Shown: positions 17,552 through 26,178, numbered from the stretch's first letter. The stretch is DNA of 64,000 bases from UBA4572 sp049965515 (GCA_049965515.1 JBMFWG010000001.1:72170-136169), one strand, 5' to 3'. A program made the numbers and translations. Notes: generated by a model from the sequence alone, not told the origin.

Positions 17552-18220
17552 ATGACAGAACCAACCTTGGCAAATGGATCGGACCGGGAGAAGACCCCGA
17601 CGGCGGGGACTTCGGCGACCGGAAACTCTGCGCAGGCAAATGGGCAGGAGGGACGGGAAAAAAAACCAGGAGCCCCCCAAAAAAAGGGGGCTTCCTCGAA
17701 GGGGGGAGAGTTCGAAGAGCTCTATAGCCCCTCCCGACCCCGCGAGGAACAGGGGTTTAGCCCAGTCACAATTGCCATCTATATTGTCGTCGGTCTCCTT
17801 CTTGTGGCCGGGATCGGCGGATCCATCATCGGACTGAAAACCGGGCCACTGGGGAAGCCCCACAAGCTTGTTTCCCAGCGAAGCATCAGTACAAGAACCA
17901 CCTTTCGCGTGATTCAGGGAAATGGCTGGCGGCTCAATATGTCCATGCTGCTTTCTCCTTCGGTGGCTTACCTGAAATACACCCTTGAAGGCAATGGACC
18001 GATCAAGATGCAAATGCTTGGGGCCAAGTACAAGATCGGGAACGGGGATATCGTTCCCCTCAAACTCCCGCCAGCCTACCTCATGTTCGAGCCTCTTGCC
18101 CCCAAGGAGGAAACTTCACGAGCCTTCTGGCTTGGGGGATCTCCCGTTTACTCGATCACAATCCTCATGAGGATTGATGATGGCCACGAAATCCGGAACG
18201 AATCCGTCACATTTGACTAG
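17552..18220 (+). CDS. Single-pass membrane protein, function unknown
   Basis: The 222-residue protein has a cytoplasmic N-terminal part of about 70 residues that is rich in Gly, Lys, Pro and charged residues and looks disordered. One transmembrane helix follows at about residues 72-95 (IAIYIVVGLLLVAGIGGSIIG), then an extracytoplasmic beta-rich domain of about 125 residues. The ATG at 17552 has GAGGA at good spacing. Its TAG stop overlaps the convergent yggU stop within the palindrome CTAG. I recognise no family. Confidence 0.75.
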   Translation: MTEPTLANGSDREKTPTAGTSATGNSAQANGQEGREKKPGAPQKKGASSKGGEFEELYSPSRPREEQGFSPVTIAIYIVVGLLLVAGIGGSIIGLKTGPLGKPHKLVSQRSISTRTTFRVIQGNGWRLNMSMLLSPSVAYLKYTLEGNGPIKMQMLGAKYKIGNGDIVPLKLPPAYLMFEPLAPKEETSRAFWLGGSPVYSITILMRIDDGHEIRNESVTFD

Positions 18221-18501
18221 TGTGGCGGGGATGTTTGACTCCGCAGGCGCTTGACTCCTATAGACTCATCAATCCCCCTCACCGAAAGACGCTTGATACG
18301 GCTGGTGTGGCCCGAAACCAGCGAGATTGATGAGGGGGAGACTCCAAGATATTCGGCCAAAACCCTGAGCACGCCTTCATTGGCTTGCCCCTCCCGGGGG
18401 GGCTCCTTAATTCCCACTACCCACTTGGGAGCGGTCCCGTCCGATGTTCCTCGTCGGAGGAACACACGAGATTGCCCAGGCTTGACCTCAATGACGAGCA
18501 T
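18217..18501 (-). CDS. DUF167 (YggU) family protein
   Basis: The 94 residues from ATG 18501 cover the DUF167 fold, with the family signature in EPPREGQANEGVLRVLAEYL followed by SGHTSRIKRL. The function of the family is unknown, but it is often encoded with yggT, yggS and proC, as here. The frame is open further upstream into divIVA (to 18627); a TTG at 18579 inside divIVA would be an alternative start. The ribosome binding site at 18501 is weak, so the start is uncertain. Confidence 0.8.
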   Translation of the reverse strand: MLVIEVKPGQSRVFLRRGTSDGTAPKWVVGIKEPPREGQANEGVLRVLAEYLGVSPSSISLVSGHTSRIKRLSVRGIDESIGVKRLRSQTSPPH

Positions 18502-18541
18502 CCACCCGGAGCTCTCTTTTCCCGTCCCTGACTTCTTGTCC

Positions 18542-19075
18542 TTAGGGGAGGCGTTCTTCGATTCCCGGACCCTTGCCAAGGTCTGAAACCCCCTTTTCCC
18601 ATCGGTCCATGGCCGCGTAAAGCGCATCCATCTCTCCTCTGAGCCGAGACAGAGTCAGAGAAAGCTCCTGCCTGAGGCGTCCCCTCCCCTCCTCAAAGGT
18701 TCCTGCACGTTCCCGGGCCGCCCGGAGAATCACCTCAACCTCCTCCTCGGCCTTCCGGATCAGTTCTTCCGCCTCACTACGGGCTTCCCGAATGATCTGG
18801 TCCGCCTCCCGGCGAGCCACAGACTTCCATTCTTCGGCGGCACTCTGGGCCGCCACGAGCGTTGCCCCCAAACTTTCCTCCCGCTTCCGAAGTGACTCTT
18901 TCTCCTCCTCAAGGTCCTCGACACGAGTGGTCAACGCGGAAACCTTGTCGAGAATCTCGGAGATCTCATCAAAAAGAGTGTGGAGGAAGTCGTCAACCTC
19001 CTGGGGAGAATACCCTCGAAGGCTCTTGGAAAATTCGTGAGTCCGTAACTCGGTCAGGCGGGTATGGTCAATCAT
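18542..19075 (-). CDS. divIVA: DivIVA-family coiled-coil cell division protein
   Basis: The 177-residue protein opens with the DivIVA signature (LTELRTHEFSKSLRGYSPQEVDDFL): an N-terminal membrane-curvature-binding region followed by a long heptad-patterned, Glu/Arg-rich coiled coil (about residues 30-150). It probably localises to the septum or poles and recruits partners. The ATG at 19075 is preceded by AGGAG at good spacing; the frame is open to 19120 but the extra residues are unlike the family. It follows yggT, the classical order ftsZ-yggS-yggT-divIVA of Gram-positive bacteria. Confidence 0.92.
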   Translation of the reverse strand: MIDHTRLTELRTHEFSKSLRGYSPQEVDDFLHTLFDEISEILDKVSALTTRVEDLEEEKESLRKREESLGATLVAAQSAAEEWKSVARREADQIIREARSEAEELIRKAEEEVEVILRAARERAGTFEEGRGRLRQELSLTLSRLRGEMDALYAAMDRWEKGVSDLGKGPGIEERLP

Positions 19076-19124
19076 GTGGACTCCTCTCTCGTCAGGACAT
19101 CGGGCAAGGGCCGTCCACAAAGTT

Positions 19125-19361
19125 TCAATAGACGAACCGCTCGATCGCCTGGATGATGAAAATAAGGATCAGGGGAGAAAGATCAAGCCCTCCCATTTTT
19201 TCCGGGGGAACAAGGCGGCGGATTGGGTGGAGAAAGGGTTCGGTCACGTAGTCCATGAACCGGATGATAGGATTATTCGGATCCGGCCGGACCCAGGAAA
19301 GAAGGGCCCGAATAATGACAATCCAGGTAAACGCATTAAGAATATCAGTAAAGAGAGAAAT
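19125..19361 (-). CDS. yggT: YggT family membrane protein, with probable ATT start codon
   Basis: Between proC and divIVA the minus strand encodes 78 residues. They begin (M)SLFTDILNAFTWIVIIRA, continue SWVRPDPNNPIIRF and TEPFLHPIRR, and end in a second hydrophobic helix (SPLILIFIIQ), which is the complete YggT pattern of two transmembrane helices. No ATG, GTG or TTG exists between the in-frame proC stop (TAA) and this segment; the first suitable codon is ATT at 19361, five bases after a perfect AAGGAGG. The role is in membrane or division-related processes and is not well defined. Confidence 0.85.
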   Translation of the reverse strand: MSLFTDILNAFTWIVIIRALLSWVRPDPNNPIIRFMDYVTEPFLHPIRRLVPPEKMGGLDLSPLILIFIIQAIERFVY

Positions 19362-19376
19362 GGAAGCCTCCTTGAT

Positions 19377-20258
19377 TTATGAACGGGATAGTGTCCGTGA
19401 GCGCTCGGCCATCGCATGAACAGCCTCGATCAGGGCCCCCCGGACCCCCCTCTTCTCAAGAAGTGCCAATCCTTCGATGGTTGTCCCCGAGGGGGAAGCG
19501 ACTCGGGATTTGAGGGACTCCGGGAGGATCCCCCGGTCAGCCATCAAGGCGCCGGCACCATAGATCGCCCAGGATGAGAGAAGCGTTGCTGTTTCGCGTG
19601 AAAGACCTTCCCTGACACCTCCATCCGCCAGGGCTTCCGCCACCAGAGCCAAAAGACCCGGCCCTGAGCCGGCAAGAGCCGTGGCGGCATCGAAGGACTC
19701 CTCCGGTAACCACAGCGCCCGCCCGATACCGGCAAAGAGGGCATAAATGGAGCTTTGCTCTCCATGAATGACATCGGATCCAGCCGCCAGAAGAGTCATC
19801 CCCTTCCCTGCCGAAAGAGCCAGATTGGTCATTGCCCGCACCCAGCGAAGAGAGGGGTTTCCGGATTTGAGGCGATCCAGGCTCACCCCCGCCATGACCG
19901 ACAGCGCGAGCGTCCCGGGAGGAAGCTGGGAGAGGACTGCGACAATCTCGCCTCCGGGACGAAGAAAGACACCCGGTTTGACTGCCAGAACGACCAGAGA
20001 GGGAGAAGGGTCCTTCCGGAGGGCTTCCGCAAGAGAAGGTGAAACAATGATTCCTTCCGATTTCAGGGCCTTCTGCGCCTCGGCACCGGGGTCGACAACG
20101 CGGACAGGCCCCCATGATCCCGCTTTTTCTCCCACCATGTGACGGGCAAGGACCCCGCCCATCTGACCTCCCCCCACGATGAGGACTGGCCCGGAAATCG
20201 CTCCCTCTCCTCCATTGGTTTTCTGTTTTTTGCCCACCGGCTTCTCCGCCTTACTCAC
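19377..20258 (-). CDS. proC: Pyrroline-5-carboxylate reductase
   Basis: The 293-residue protein has an NAD(P)-binding motif LIVGGGQMGGVLA about 25 residues from the N-terminus and the C-terminal proline-family segment (SRVASPSGTTIEGLALLE). It makes proline from pyrroline-5-carboxylate. The GTG at 20258 overlaps the yggS stop as GTGA. An N-terminal extension of about 24 Lys/Gly-rich residues precedes the Rossmann fold, so a later start is possible but lacks a better signal. Confidence 0.92.
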   Translation of the reverse strand: MSKAEKPVGKKQKTNGGEGAISGPVLIVGGGQMGGVLARHMVGEKAGSWGPVRVVDPGAEAQKALKSEGIIVSPSLAEALRKDPSPSLVVLAVKPGVFLRPGGEIVAVLSQLPPGTLALSVMAGVSLDRLKSGNPSLRWVRAMTNLALSAGKGMTLLAAGSDVIHGEQSSIYALFAGIGRALWLPEESFDAATALAGSGPGLLALVAEALADGGVREGLSRETATLLSSWAIYGAGALMADRGILPESLKSRVASPSGTTIEGLALLEKRGVRGALIEAVHAMAERSRTLSRS

Positions 20259-20971
20259 CGTAACATCCCCTCGAAAAGACGTCGTCCGATCCTGACCTCA
20301 GTCGATCCCCAGCGGATCGCTTCCCGATAGTCCTCCGACATTCCCATAGAGAGCGTTCCCATCGACGGGATCAATCGTCGGGACTCCTTAAACAGGGCGT
20401 TCCCCTCAGCAAAAACCTCCGAAGTCGAGGGGGCCTTGCCATCCCCGGGGATAGGCCCCATGACCATGAGCCCCTCGAGATGAAGACCCGGCAGAGACGC
20501 CAGGGTTTCAAGCGTTGTGAAAAGATTTTCGGGGAGAACCCCTGCCCGCCCGGGATTGCGGCAAACATTGACCTCCACCAGGACCTTCTGCAGGGTGCCA
20601 GTCTCCATTGCCAGCCGGGAGAGGGTGGCCCCATGAGAGAGGCTGTCGAGTGTATCGATACAGAAAAGCGGACGGTAAAACCGCTTGAGTGCCCTTCCCT
20701 GAATCGGACCGATAAAGTGCCAGAAGATGGAGGGCCAGAGAGTCTCTGGAAAGGCCAAAAGACGCTCATGCCAGCTCTCCCATCGATTCTCCGCGAGATG
20801 GTCAACCCCTGCAAAGACAAGGGCCCGAACCTCTTCTGGAGATCGGGTCTTTGTCACTCCGACAAGACGTGGGAGGTCGGATCGGCCAGAGGCCCGGGAC
20901 ACCTCCCGGATATCCTCTCGTATGGCCATAACATTCTCGGCGATTGTCGGCACAGCTACGACCGGGGACAA
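20255..20971 (-). CDS. yggS: PLP homeostasis protein (YggS/PROSC family)
   Basis: The 238-residue protein has the single TIM-barrel domain of alanine-racemase-like PLP proteins, with the PLP lysine in LVGVTKTRSPE and the conserved HFIGPIQ and MGMSEDY segments. The family buffers pyridoxal phosphate. The TTG at 20971 has no clear ribosome binding site and overlaps the pgeF stop by 16 bases; a GTG six codons later is an alternative. It sits in the ftsZ-pgeF-yggS-proC-yggT-divIVA run. Confidence 0.92.
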   Translation of the reverse strand: MSPVVAVPTIAENVMAIREDIREVSRASGRSDLPRLVGVTKTRSPEEVRALVFAGVDHLAENRWESWHERLLAFPETLWPSIFWHFIGPIQGRALKRFYRPLFCIDTLDSLSHGATLSRLAMETGTLQKVLVEVNVCRNPGRAGVLPENLFTTLETLASLPGLHLEGLMVMGPIPGDGKAPSTSEVFAEGNALFKESRRLIPSMGTLSMGMSEDYREAIRWGSTEVRIGRRLFEGMLR

Positions 20972-21612
20972 ATATAGTTGAGCATTGATCGCCCCTTCCG
21001 ATCAGCCCCCATCCCACGGTGGGAAAAGAAAAGATCCGGATGGCAGCGGGTACAAAGCGCCAAACTTCCAATATTCTCCACCGGAACGCCAGCCTCTCTC
21101 AACTGAAAGGCGACAAGCCCCCGAAGATCGAGTCGTAACTGTGATTCGGGACAATAGCCCGGAGTTCCCTCCCAAACAGCTGACCAGACCTCGGGGCCCA
21201 CATCATAGCAGCATGGACCGATGCAGGGCCCCATCACCACGAGAACCTCACCAGGAAGAACCCCGGCCTCCCCGCACAATATCCGGAGTCCCTCCCGGAC
21301 TATCCCGGCGGCAGCCCCTCGCCAGCCGGCATGCAAGGCAGCGACATGATGCCCCGAAGGAGAGGCCAGGAGAACCGGAAGACAATCCGCTGTCCACACG
21401 CCGATTTTGCGGCCTCCCGGGCCGGAACAGAGCCCATCCCCCCACGGACGGGACTGACCCGGCCGACACTCCATCTCTGACACAACCACGGACTTGTGGA
21501 CCTGGGACAGGGTCACAGTCTCTGGACGTCCCTGTGGATCATTTTCCCGAAGCCGCGTCCCGAATCCATGCTCAACACCCAACGACTGGAGGAGACAATG
21601 ACGAAGATCCAT
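20956..21612 (-). CDS. pgeF: Peptidoglycan editing factor / laccase-domain protein (YfiH)
   Basis: This 218-residue DUF152 protein has the conserved metal-site residues in TLSQVHK, TADCLPVLL and AALHAGWRG and the later CIGPCCYDVG. In Escherichia coli PgeF removes wrongly incorporated residues from peptidoglycan precursors; other members act as purine nucleoside phosphorylases. The ATG at 21612 overlaps the ftsZ stop by one base (TGATG), so it is translationally coupled to ftsZ. Confidence 0.92.
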   Translation of the reverse strand: MDLRHCLLQSLGVEHGFGTRLRENDPQGRPETVTLSQVHKSVVVSEMECRPGQSRPWGDGLCSGPGGRKIGVWTADCLPVLLASPSGHHVAALHAGWRGAAAGIVREGLRILCGEAGVLPGEVLVVMGPCIGPCCYDVGPEVWSAVWEGTPGYCPESQLRLDLRGLVAFQLREAGVPVENIGSLALCTRCHPDLFFSHRGMGADRKGRSMLNYICPRS

Positions 21613-22793
21613 CAGGAATCGCCCCTCTTTCTCCAGATGGCAGGACGTTCGGAGTGACTCTCATCGGAGGGAGAGGCGGGGGCAGGGAGGTCTTTTAGCG
21701 GAAGGCGACCGAGAGTGGGAGCCTGGCGCCGGAGGTAGGTTGGCATCTCCTCCTGTCCCTCCGAAGGAGGAAAGACCTCTTCGATTCCTTCTTTTTCTTC
21801 TGGCTCAACCGGACGATCAAATCCTGTAGCGATCACCGTGATAAAAATCTCATCCATGGGATGATCCTCAACCACTGTCCCAAAGATAAGATTGGCCGAT
21901 CCCCTCTCCGCCTCCTCCTCGATCAGGCGGGAGGCCTCGGTGATCTCGTTGAGGGTCATATTGGATCCCCCCCGGAAATTCACGAGGATCCCCTTGGCCC
22001 CTCGAATCGAACTGTCCTCAAGAAGCGGGCTGTTGATGGCCGCACGAGCCGCCATCAGGGCACGATCAGGACCCGATGCCGTCCCGATTCCCATCACGGC
22101 GCGCCCCATGTTCGCCATCGTTGTCCGGACGTCGGCAAAGTCAAGGTTGATCAGACCCGGCCGGGTGATGATGTCGGAGATTCCCTGAACACCTTGCCGA
22201 AGTACATCGTCAGCCTTCTTGAAAGCATCGATCAGGGGGGTTCCCCGATCGACAACCGATTCGAGACGGTCATTGGGGATGACAATGAGTGTGTCGGTAT
22301 AGCGCCGAAGCTCTCGGAGACCCTCCTCGGCGTTTCGGCCCCGTTTTGGCCCTTCAAAGCCGAAGGGAGTCGTCACGACCGCTACCGTCAGGATTCCGGC
22401 CTCCCGAGCCACCTGGGCAATGACGGGGGCCGCACCCGTTCCCGTTCCGCCCCCCATCCCGGCGGTGACGAAGACCATGTCGGCTCCGACAACAACGCTC
22501 CGGATCTTCTCCATGTCTTCGATGGCCGAACGCCGTCCGACTTCGGGATTGGCCCCGGCGCCAAGGCCCCGGCTGACAGCGCTGCCGATCTGAATTCGTT
22601 GGGCGTCGATCCGGTTGAGGGCCTGAACGTCGGTATTGACTGCCACAAACTCAACCCCTTTGAGGTCGGACTGGATCATCGAGCGAATAGCATTGCACCC
22701 GCCGCCCCCCACCCCAATAACAAGGATGCGGGCCCCCAGAATTCCCGACTGCTTATAATCGATGATGGGCTCTTCGCTCCACTCAGACTCCAT
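21612..22793 (-). CDS. ftsZ: Cell division protein FtsZ
   Basis: This tubulin-like GTPase forms the Z ring. The signature GMGGGTGTGAAPV and the N-terminal GVGGGGCNAI are intact. I start at the ATG at 22793 (MESEWSEEP, 393 residues) with GGGGAGAGG upstream, 47 bases after ftsA; the frame is open to 22862 within ftsA. The C-terminal linker leads to a conserved-type end LKDLPAPASP...RPAIWRKRG, a plausible FtsA/ZipA-binding peptide. Confidence 0.98.
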   Translation of the reverse strand: MESEWSEEPIIDYKQSGILGARILVIGVGGGGCNAIRSMIQSDLKGVEFVAVNTDVQALNRIDAQRIQIGSAVSRGLGAGANPEVGRRSAIEDMEKIRSVVVGADMVFVTAGMGGGTGTGAAPVIAQVAREAGILTVAVVTTPFGFEGPKRGRNAEEGLRELRRYTDTLIVIPNDRLESVVDRGTPLIDAFKKADDVLRQGVQGISDIITRPGLINLDFADVRTTMANMGRAVMGIGTASGPDRALMAARAAINSPLLEDSSIRGAKGILVNFRGGSNMTLNEITEASRLIEEEAERGSANLIFGTVVEDHPMDEIFITVIATGFDRPVEPEEKEGIEEVFPPSEGQEEMPTYLRRQAPTLGRLPLKDLPAPASPSDESHSERPAIWRKRGDS

Positions 22794-22840
22794 GATGCCT
22801 CTCCCCACAGTCCGGCTGAACTCTCCCGGAGCAACGTCTT

Positions 22841-24127
22841 CTAAATGATTTCCCTGAGCCAATTCCAGAGACGAACCCCGGCGGGAGGTCCTTCCCGCAC
22901 CTTTTTCACCGTTGCGGGAGGAGCCACATCACCAACCGGCAACTCCCGCACGGGAACATCTGAGGGACTCCACTGGTCTCTGGCAAAATAAAGAAGCCCG
23001 ACCGCCGAGGCGAACTCAGGCCCGGACGTCTGATCTACAAGGCCTTGCACCCGCTCTCCCGGATAGCCCACCGAGACAGGCATTTCAAAGATCTTTTCCG
23101 CAAAAGAGACAATATTCGGCATTTTGGCCACCCCTCCCGTCAGGACCACCCCGCGGGCCAGGAAAGCCCCCTGACGAAGACGGTCGAGATCGGACTTGAC
23201 CTTCCTCAGGATCTCCTCAAGACGGGCCTCGACAACCTCCCGAACCTGGACCCGCCGCCCGGCTGCCGACATGGCATCATCGGACAAGGCAGGAGCGTCT
23301 TCCTCCTCCGAGGCGGGAAGCTCATGATGGCCGGGGGTACTAAAGACCTCCCGCTTGATCCTCTCCGCATCGGCCTGGGAAATCCGGAGAACAGCGGCAA
23401 GGTCCTTTGTCATTGCCGCCCCTCCAAGAGGAACCACACGAACTCCCGAGAGCGCCCCATTCTGATAGAGGACCATCCCTGTCGTTCCCCCGCCGATATC
23501 CACAACACAGACCCCCAGCTCCTTGTCGTCCTCCGTCAAAACCGCCCGGGCGCTGGCCAGAGGCTGAAGAATAAGATCCCCCTCCCTGACGCTGAGGCCG
23601 GCACGCTCGACGCTTCTCTTCAGGTTGGCCAGAACCATATCCGACCCGCGGATGACATGAACCTGGGCCTCAAGCCTTGCGCCCACCATCCCCACCGGAT
23701 TGAGAATTCCTCCCTGCTCATCAATGCGATAGCCCTTGGGGATTGTGTGAAGCAGCTCAGAGGGAGCGCACCCCATCATCGTCCGGGCCTCCTGAAGGAT
23801 GCGATCAATATCGGATTCCTGAACTTCGCGATCCTTGAGGGCGATCATGACCCGCTGATCCTGCCCCTCGATCTCTCCCCCCGCAAATCCCACAACCACG
23901 TGGGTTAAGGGATGGCTTGCCTTTCGTCCGGCTATTTCAACGGCTTTTCGTATGGCGGCGACTGTTTGCTGAACGTCCACGATCGTTCCATTTCTGATTC
24001 CATGGTGAGTGGAGGCGATTCCAATCCCGACGATCTCAAACCGGTCTTCCTCGAGAGCCTGCCCGACAAGGGCGCAAACCTTCGTTGATCCAAGATCGAT
24101 TGCTGCAAAAACCTGTTGGTCCGACAT
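22841..24127 (-). CDS. ftsA: Cell division protein FtsA
   Basis: The 428-residue actin-like protein shows the phosphate-1 motif AAIDLGSTKVCALVG, the phosphate-2 motif VVDIGGGTT, the adenosine motif LTGGVAKMP, and an amphipathic C-terminal membrane-targeting helix (VRLWNWLREII). It tethers FtsZ to the membrane. The ATG at 24127 is preceded by GAGGA. Upstream lies a 226-base space with a terminator on the ftsQ side, so ftsA-ftsZ probably has its own promoter there; I cannot point to one with confidence. Confidence 0.97.
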   Translation of the reverse strand: MSDQQVFAAIDLGSTKVCALVGQALEEDRFEIVGIGIASTHHGIRNGTIVDVQQTVAAIRKAVEIAGRKASHPLTHVVVGFAGGEIEGQDQRVMIALKDREVQESDIDRILQEARTMMGCAPSELLHTIPKGYRIDEQGGILNPVGMVGARLEAQVHVIRGSDMVLANLKRSVERAGLSVREGDLILQPLASARAVLTEDDKELGVCVVDIGGGTTGMVLYQNGALSGVRVVPLGGAAMTKDLAAVLRISQADAERIKREVFSTPGHHELPASEEEDAPALSDDAMSAAGRRVQVREVVEARLEEILRKVKSDLDRLRQGAFLARGVVLTGGVAKMPNIVSFAEKIFEMPVSVGYPGERVQGLVDQTSGPEFASAVGLLYFARDQWSPSDVPVRELPVGDVAPPATVKKVREGPPAGVRLWNWLREII

Positions 24128-24323
24128 GGGAAATCCTCAAATCAATTTTGACTGTCTCGACAAATTGGAAACACCCTTAGTGCGTGCCCATTTTCGCATA
24201 AACCGGGGAGCGCCTCAACAGCAGGAAACTACCAATAACGAGGCCAAGATAAAAAATAAGGTGAAGACGGACCCCAGATCCCTTGTACCGAAAAATAAGG
24301 TTTTTGTCCAAGGAGTGAGGAAA

Positions 24324-24347
24324 GAAAAACCGAGAGGATCTCTCGGT
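24324..24347 (-). terminator. Rho-independent terminator after ftsQ
   Basis: On the minus strand ACCGAGAG-ATC-CTCTCGGT forms an 8-bp perfect stem (24340-24347 with 24329-24336) with a three-base loop, followed by TTTTTC. It starts seven bases after the ftsQ stop and separates the mraZ-to-ftsQ transcript from ftsA-ftsZ. Confidence 0.8.
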
Positions 24348-24353
24348 GGAACG

Positions 24354-25211
24354 CTAGGATCGGGCCGAGGAATCTGATTTTTCGGGCTTTTTTGAGGGAG
24401 GATCAAGCACCGGCCGCAATATCAGCATTCCGGAAAAACGGAGGTCCACCGCTTCCGGAGATTTTCCGGAAACGAGCTCCTCCTTCTTTGTCATAAACGA
24501 ATCGAAGAGTCGGAATGGAGCACATCCCAGATCGGTTCCTAGAAGGAGGACGGGAGCTCCGTGACCCGGATAGTAGCGGATCTCATGGGGAGAATTCAGG
24601 CTGTACCAGCTTCCCTCGTTGGAGCCCCCCTTCCAACACCTTTGGACGGTGCGGATTGTCCGGATAAGCCGCCGGCCCACATTGTAGGGCAGTGGTGAAC
24701 GGACAATCACCTGAGGGAGCGTCCCCGCCCCAGGGAGGCTTTCCCCTGAGAGAACCAGACCTCCGTCCACCAGAAACGATGAATGGGTTGGGGCCGCCTG
24801 AGGGCGTTGGGACTGAAAGGCCAAAAGCCCGTAAGAAGGAAGAAGGACTGCAACGGGGGTCTTCAGACGGACGCGAACGATGCGCCCTTCACCTGGCAGA
24901 AGTTTGATGCTTGCCCGCAAGATCCATGGATGTTCTCGAACCAGGGACTCCAGAAGACTTCGGTTGGAGGAGGGAAGCGTCTTGAATGCCAGAGGAGTCA
25001 CCCACCCCCGCACCGTATCGTCGGAGACAACCGGAGGACCCAAAACGACGGTCCGGAGAAGATGGTGGGGCATGCGGGAGAGCCCCGTGACGACGACTCC
25101 CGCCCAGAATATCCAGAAAAGACCAAAGAGCACATAGCGCCCGGATTTGGGACGGACCTTTCTCAACGGCCCAGTCTCCGCGATGGCGGGGTTGGGAGCC
25201 GAATGGTCCAT
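24354..25211 (-). CDS. ftsQ: Cell division protein FtsQ/DivIB
   Basis: The 285-residue bitopic membrane protein has a basic cytoplasmic N-terminus, one transmembrane helix at about residues 27-46 (YVLFGLFWIFWAGVVVTGL), a POTRA-like domain (SNRSLLESLVREHPWILRA) and a beta domain (residues about 130-250). It is divergent in sequence but its place between ddl and ftsA is diagnostic. It bridges early and late divisome proteins. The ATG overlaps the ddl stop by one base (TAATG). Confidence 0.88.
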   Translation of the reverse strand: MDHSAPNPAIAETGPLRKVRPKSGRYVLFGLFWIFWAGVVVTGLSRMPHHLLRTVVLGPPVVSDDTVRGWVTPLAFKTLPSSNRSLLESLVREHPWILRASIKLLPGEGRIVRVRLKTPVAVLLPSYGLLAFQSQRPQAAPTHSSFLVDGGLVLSGESLPGAGTLPQVIVRSPLPYNVGRRLIRTIRTVQRCWKGGSNEGSWYSLNSPHEIRYYPGHGAPVLLLGTDLGCAPFRLFDSFMTKKEELVSGKSPEAVDLRFSGMLILRPVLDPPSKKPEKSDSSARS

Positions 25212-26164
25212 TAGTGACCAGATACGGCTGGAAACTCCCTCTTTTCATCGAGGGAGGCCGTCGCAATAAGCTCGATGATCAGATCGGTAAAGGAAAGGCC
25301 TTCATGAGAGGCAATCTCCGGCAGAAGTGATGTGGGGGTGAGTCCCGGGAGGGTATTAATCTCGAGAATGACAAAGACCCCTTCATCATTCAAGATCGTA
25401 TCAAGCCGACAGGCGCCGCGCACATCAAGAACCCGGCAGGCTTCAATGGTAATCCGTGAAAGTTCTGAGGACTCGTCCGGAGTCAGCGGGGCCGGACTGA
25501 TATGGCGGGAGCCTCCGGGAACATACTTGGAGGCATAGGTATAAAATGGCTCGGCCTTGTCAGGAATAATCTCGATAGCCCCAAGATAGCGCCCGGAAAG
25601 GAGTGCGGACTGAATCTCCCGCCCCGGGATCAGCTGCTCCACAAGAACCCAGTGTGAATAGAGGCCGGCTTCGGAGACGGCGGCCGCAAGATCCTCGCGT
25701 CTCAAGACCCTCTTTACCCCAATCGAAGAACCTGCGGCTTCAGGCTTGACCATATAGGGCGGGTCGAACGAGATAAAGTCCGGGTTAAAGGGTTCCTCCG
25801 TGCGATGGGCATAAGTCAGGGGGACCGCAAGGCCTCTTTCCCGAAAGAGGGCTCGCGAGCGCATCTTGGACATCCCGATCGCCGACGCGAGAACGCCCGA
25901 GCCAGTATAGGGAATCTTCATCGTTTCGAGAAAACCTTGCAGGGTTCCGTTTTCCCCCACGCCTCCATGAGTCGCCAGAAAGGCCACATCCGGAGAAAAG
26001 TCTGTCAGCGTTTTTGCCAGGGAACGATCCGCCTCGAACTCCCCAACATCAAAGCCGGCCTTTCGGAGGGCCTCAGCCACTGCCGTTCCAGAAATGCGGG
26101 AAATCTCGGCCTCATCGGAATCTCCTCCCGAGAGCACCGCTACCCGACGAACCCCTTTTGCCAT
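25211..26164 (-). CDS. ddl: D-alanine--D-alanine ligase
   Basis: This ATP-grasp enzyme joins two D-Ala for the peptidoglycan pentapeptide. Visible are the N-terminal VLSGGDSDEAEIS, THGGVGENGTLQG, YTGSGVLAS and the metal-ligand segment EINTLPGLTPTS. I choose the ATG at 26164 (317 residues) because GGGAG lies eight bases upstream; an ATG at 26191 inside murB lacks such a signal. It follows murB after 14 bases. Confidence 0.96.
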   Translation of the reverse strand: MAKGVRRVAVLSGGDSDEAEISRISGTAVAEALRKAGFDVGEFEADRSLAKTLTDFSPDVAFLATHGGVGENGTLQGFLETMKIPYTGSGVLASAIGMSKMRSRALFRERGLAVPLTYAHRTEEPFNPDFISFDPPYMVKPEAAGSSIGVKRVLRREDLAAAVSEAGLYSHWVLVEQLIPGREIQSALLSGRYLGAIEIIPDKAEPFYTYASKYVPGGSRHISPAPLTPDESSELSRITIEACRVLDVRGACRLDTILNDEGVFVILEINTLPGLTPTSLLPEIASHEGLSFTDLIIELIATASLDEKREFPAVSGH

Positions 26165-26178
26165 CAGAGACTCCCGGC

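Noticed and set aside
21861..22844. Plus-strand open frame of 327 codons opposite ftsZ
   Set aside because: Antisense shadow of ftsZ; the translation is His/Pro/Asp-rich without secondary-structure pattern.
24215..24406. Possible small hydrophobic protein in the ftsQ-ftsA gap
   Set aside because: The frame overlaps the end of ftsQ and the terminator hairpin, lacks a ribosome binding site, and its hydrophobic end is short.
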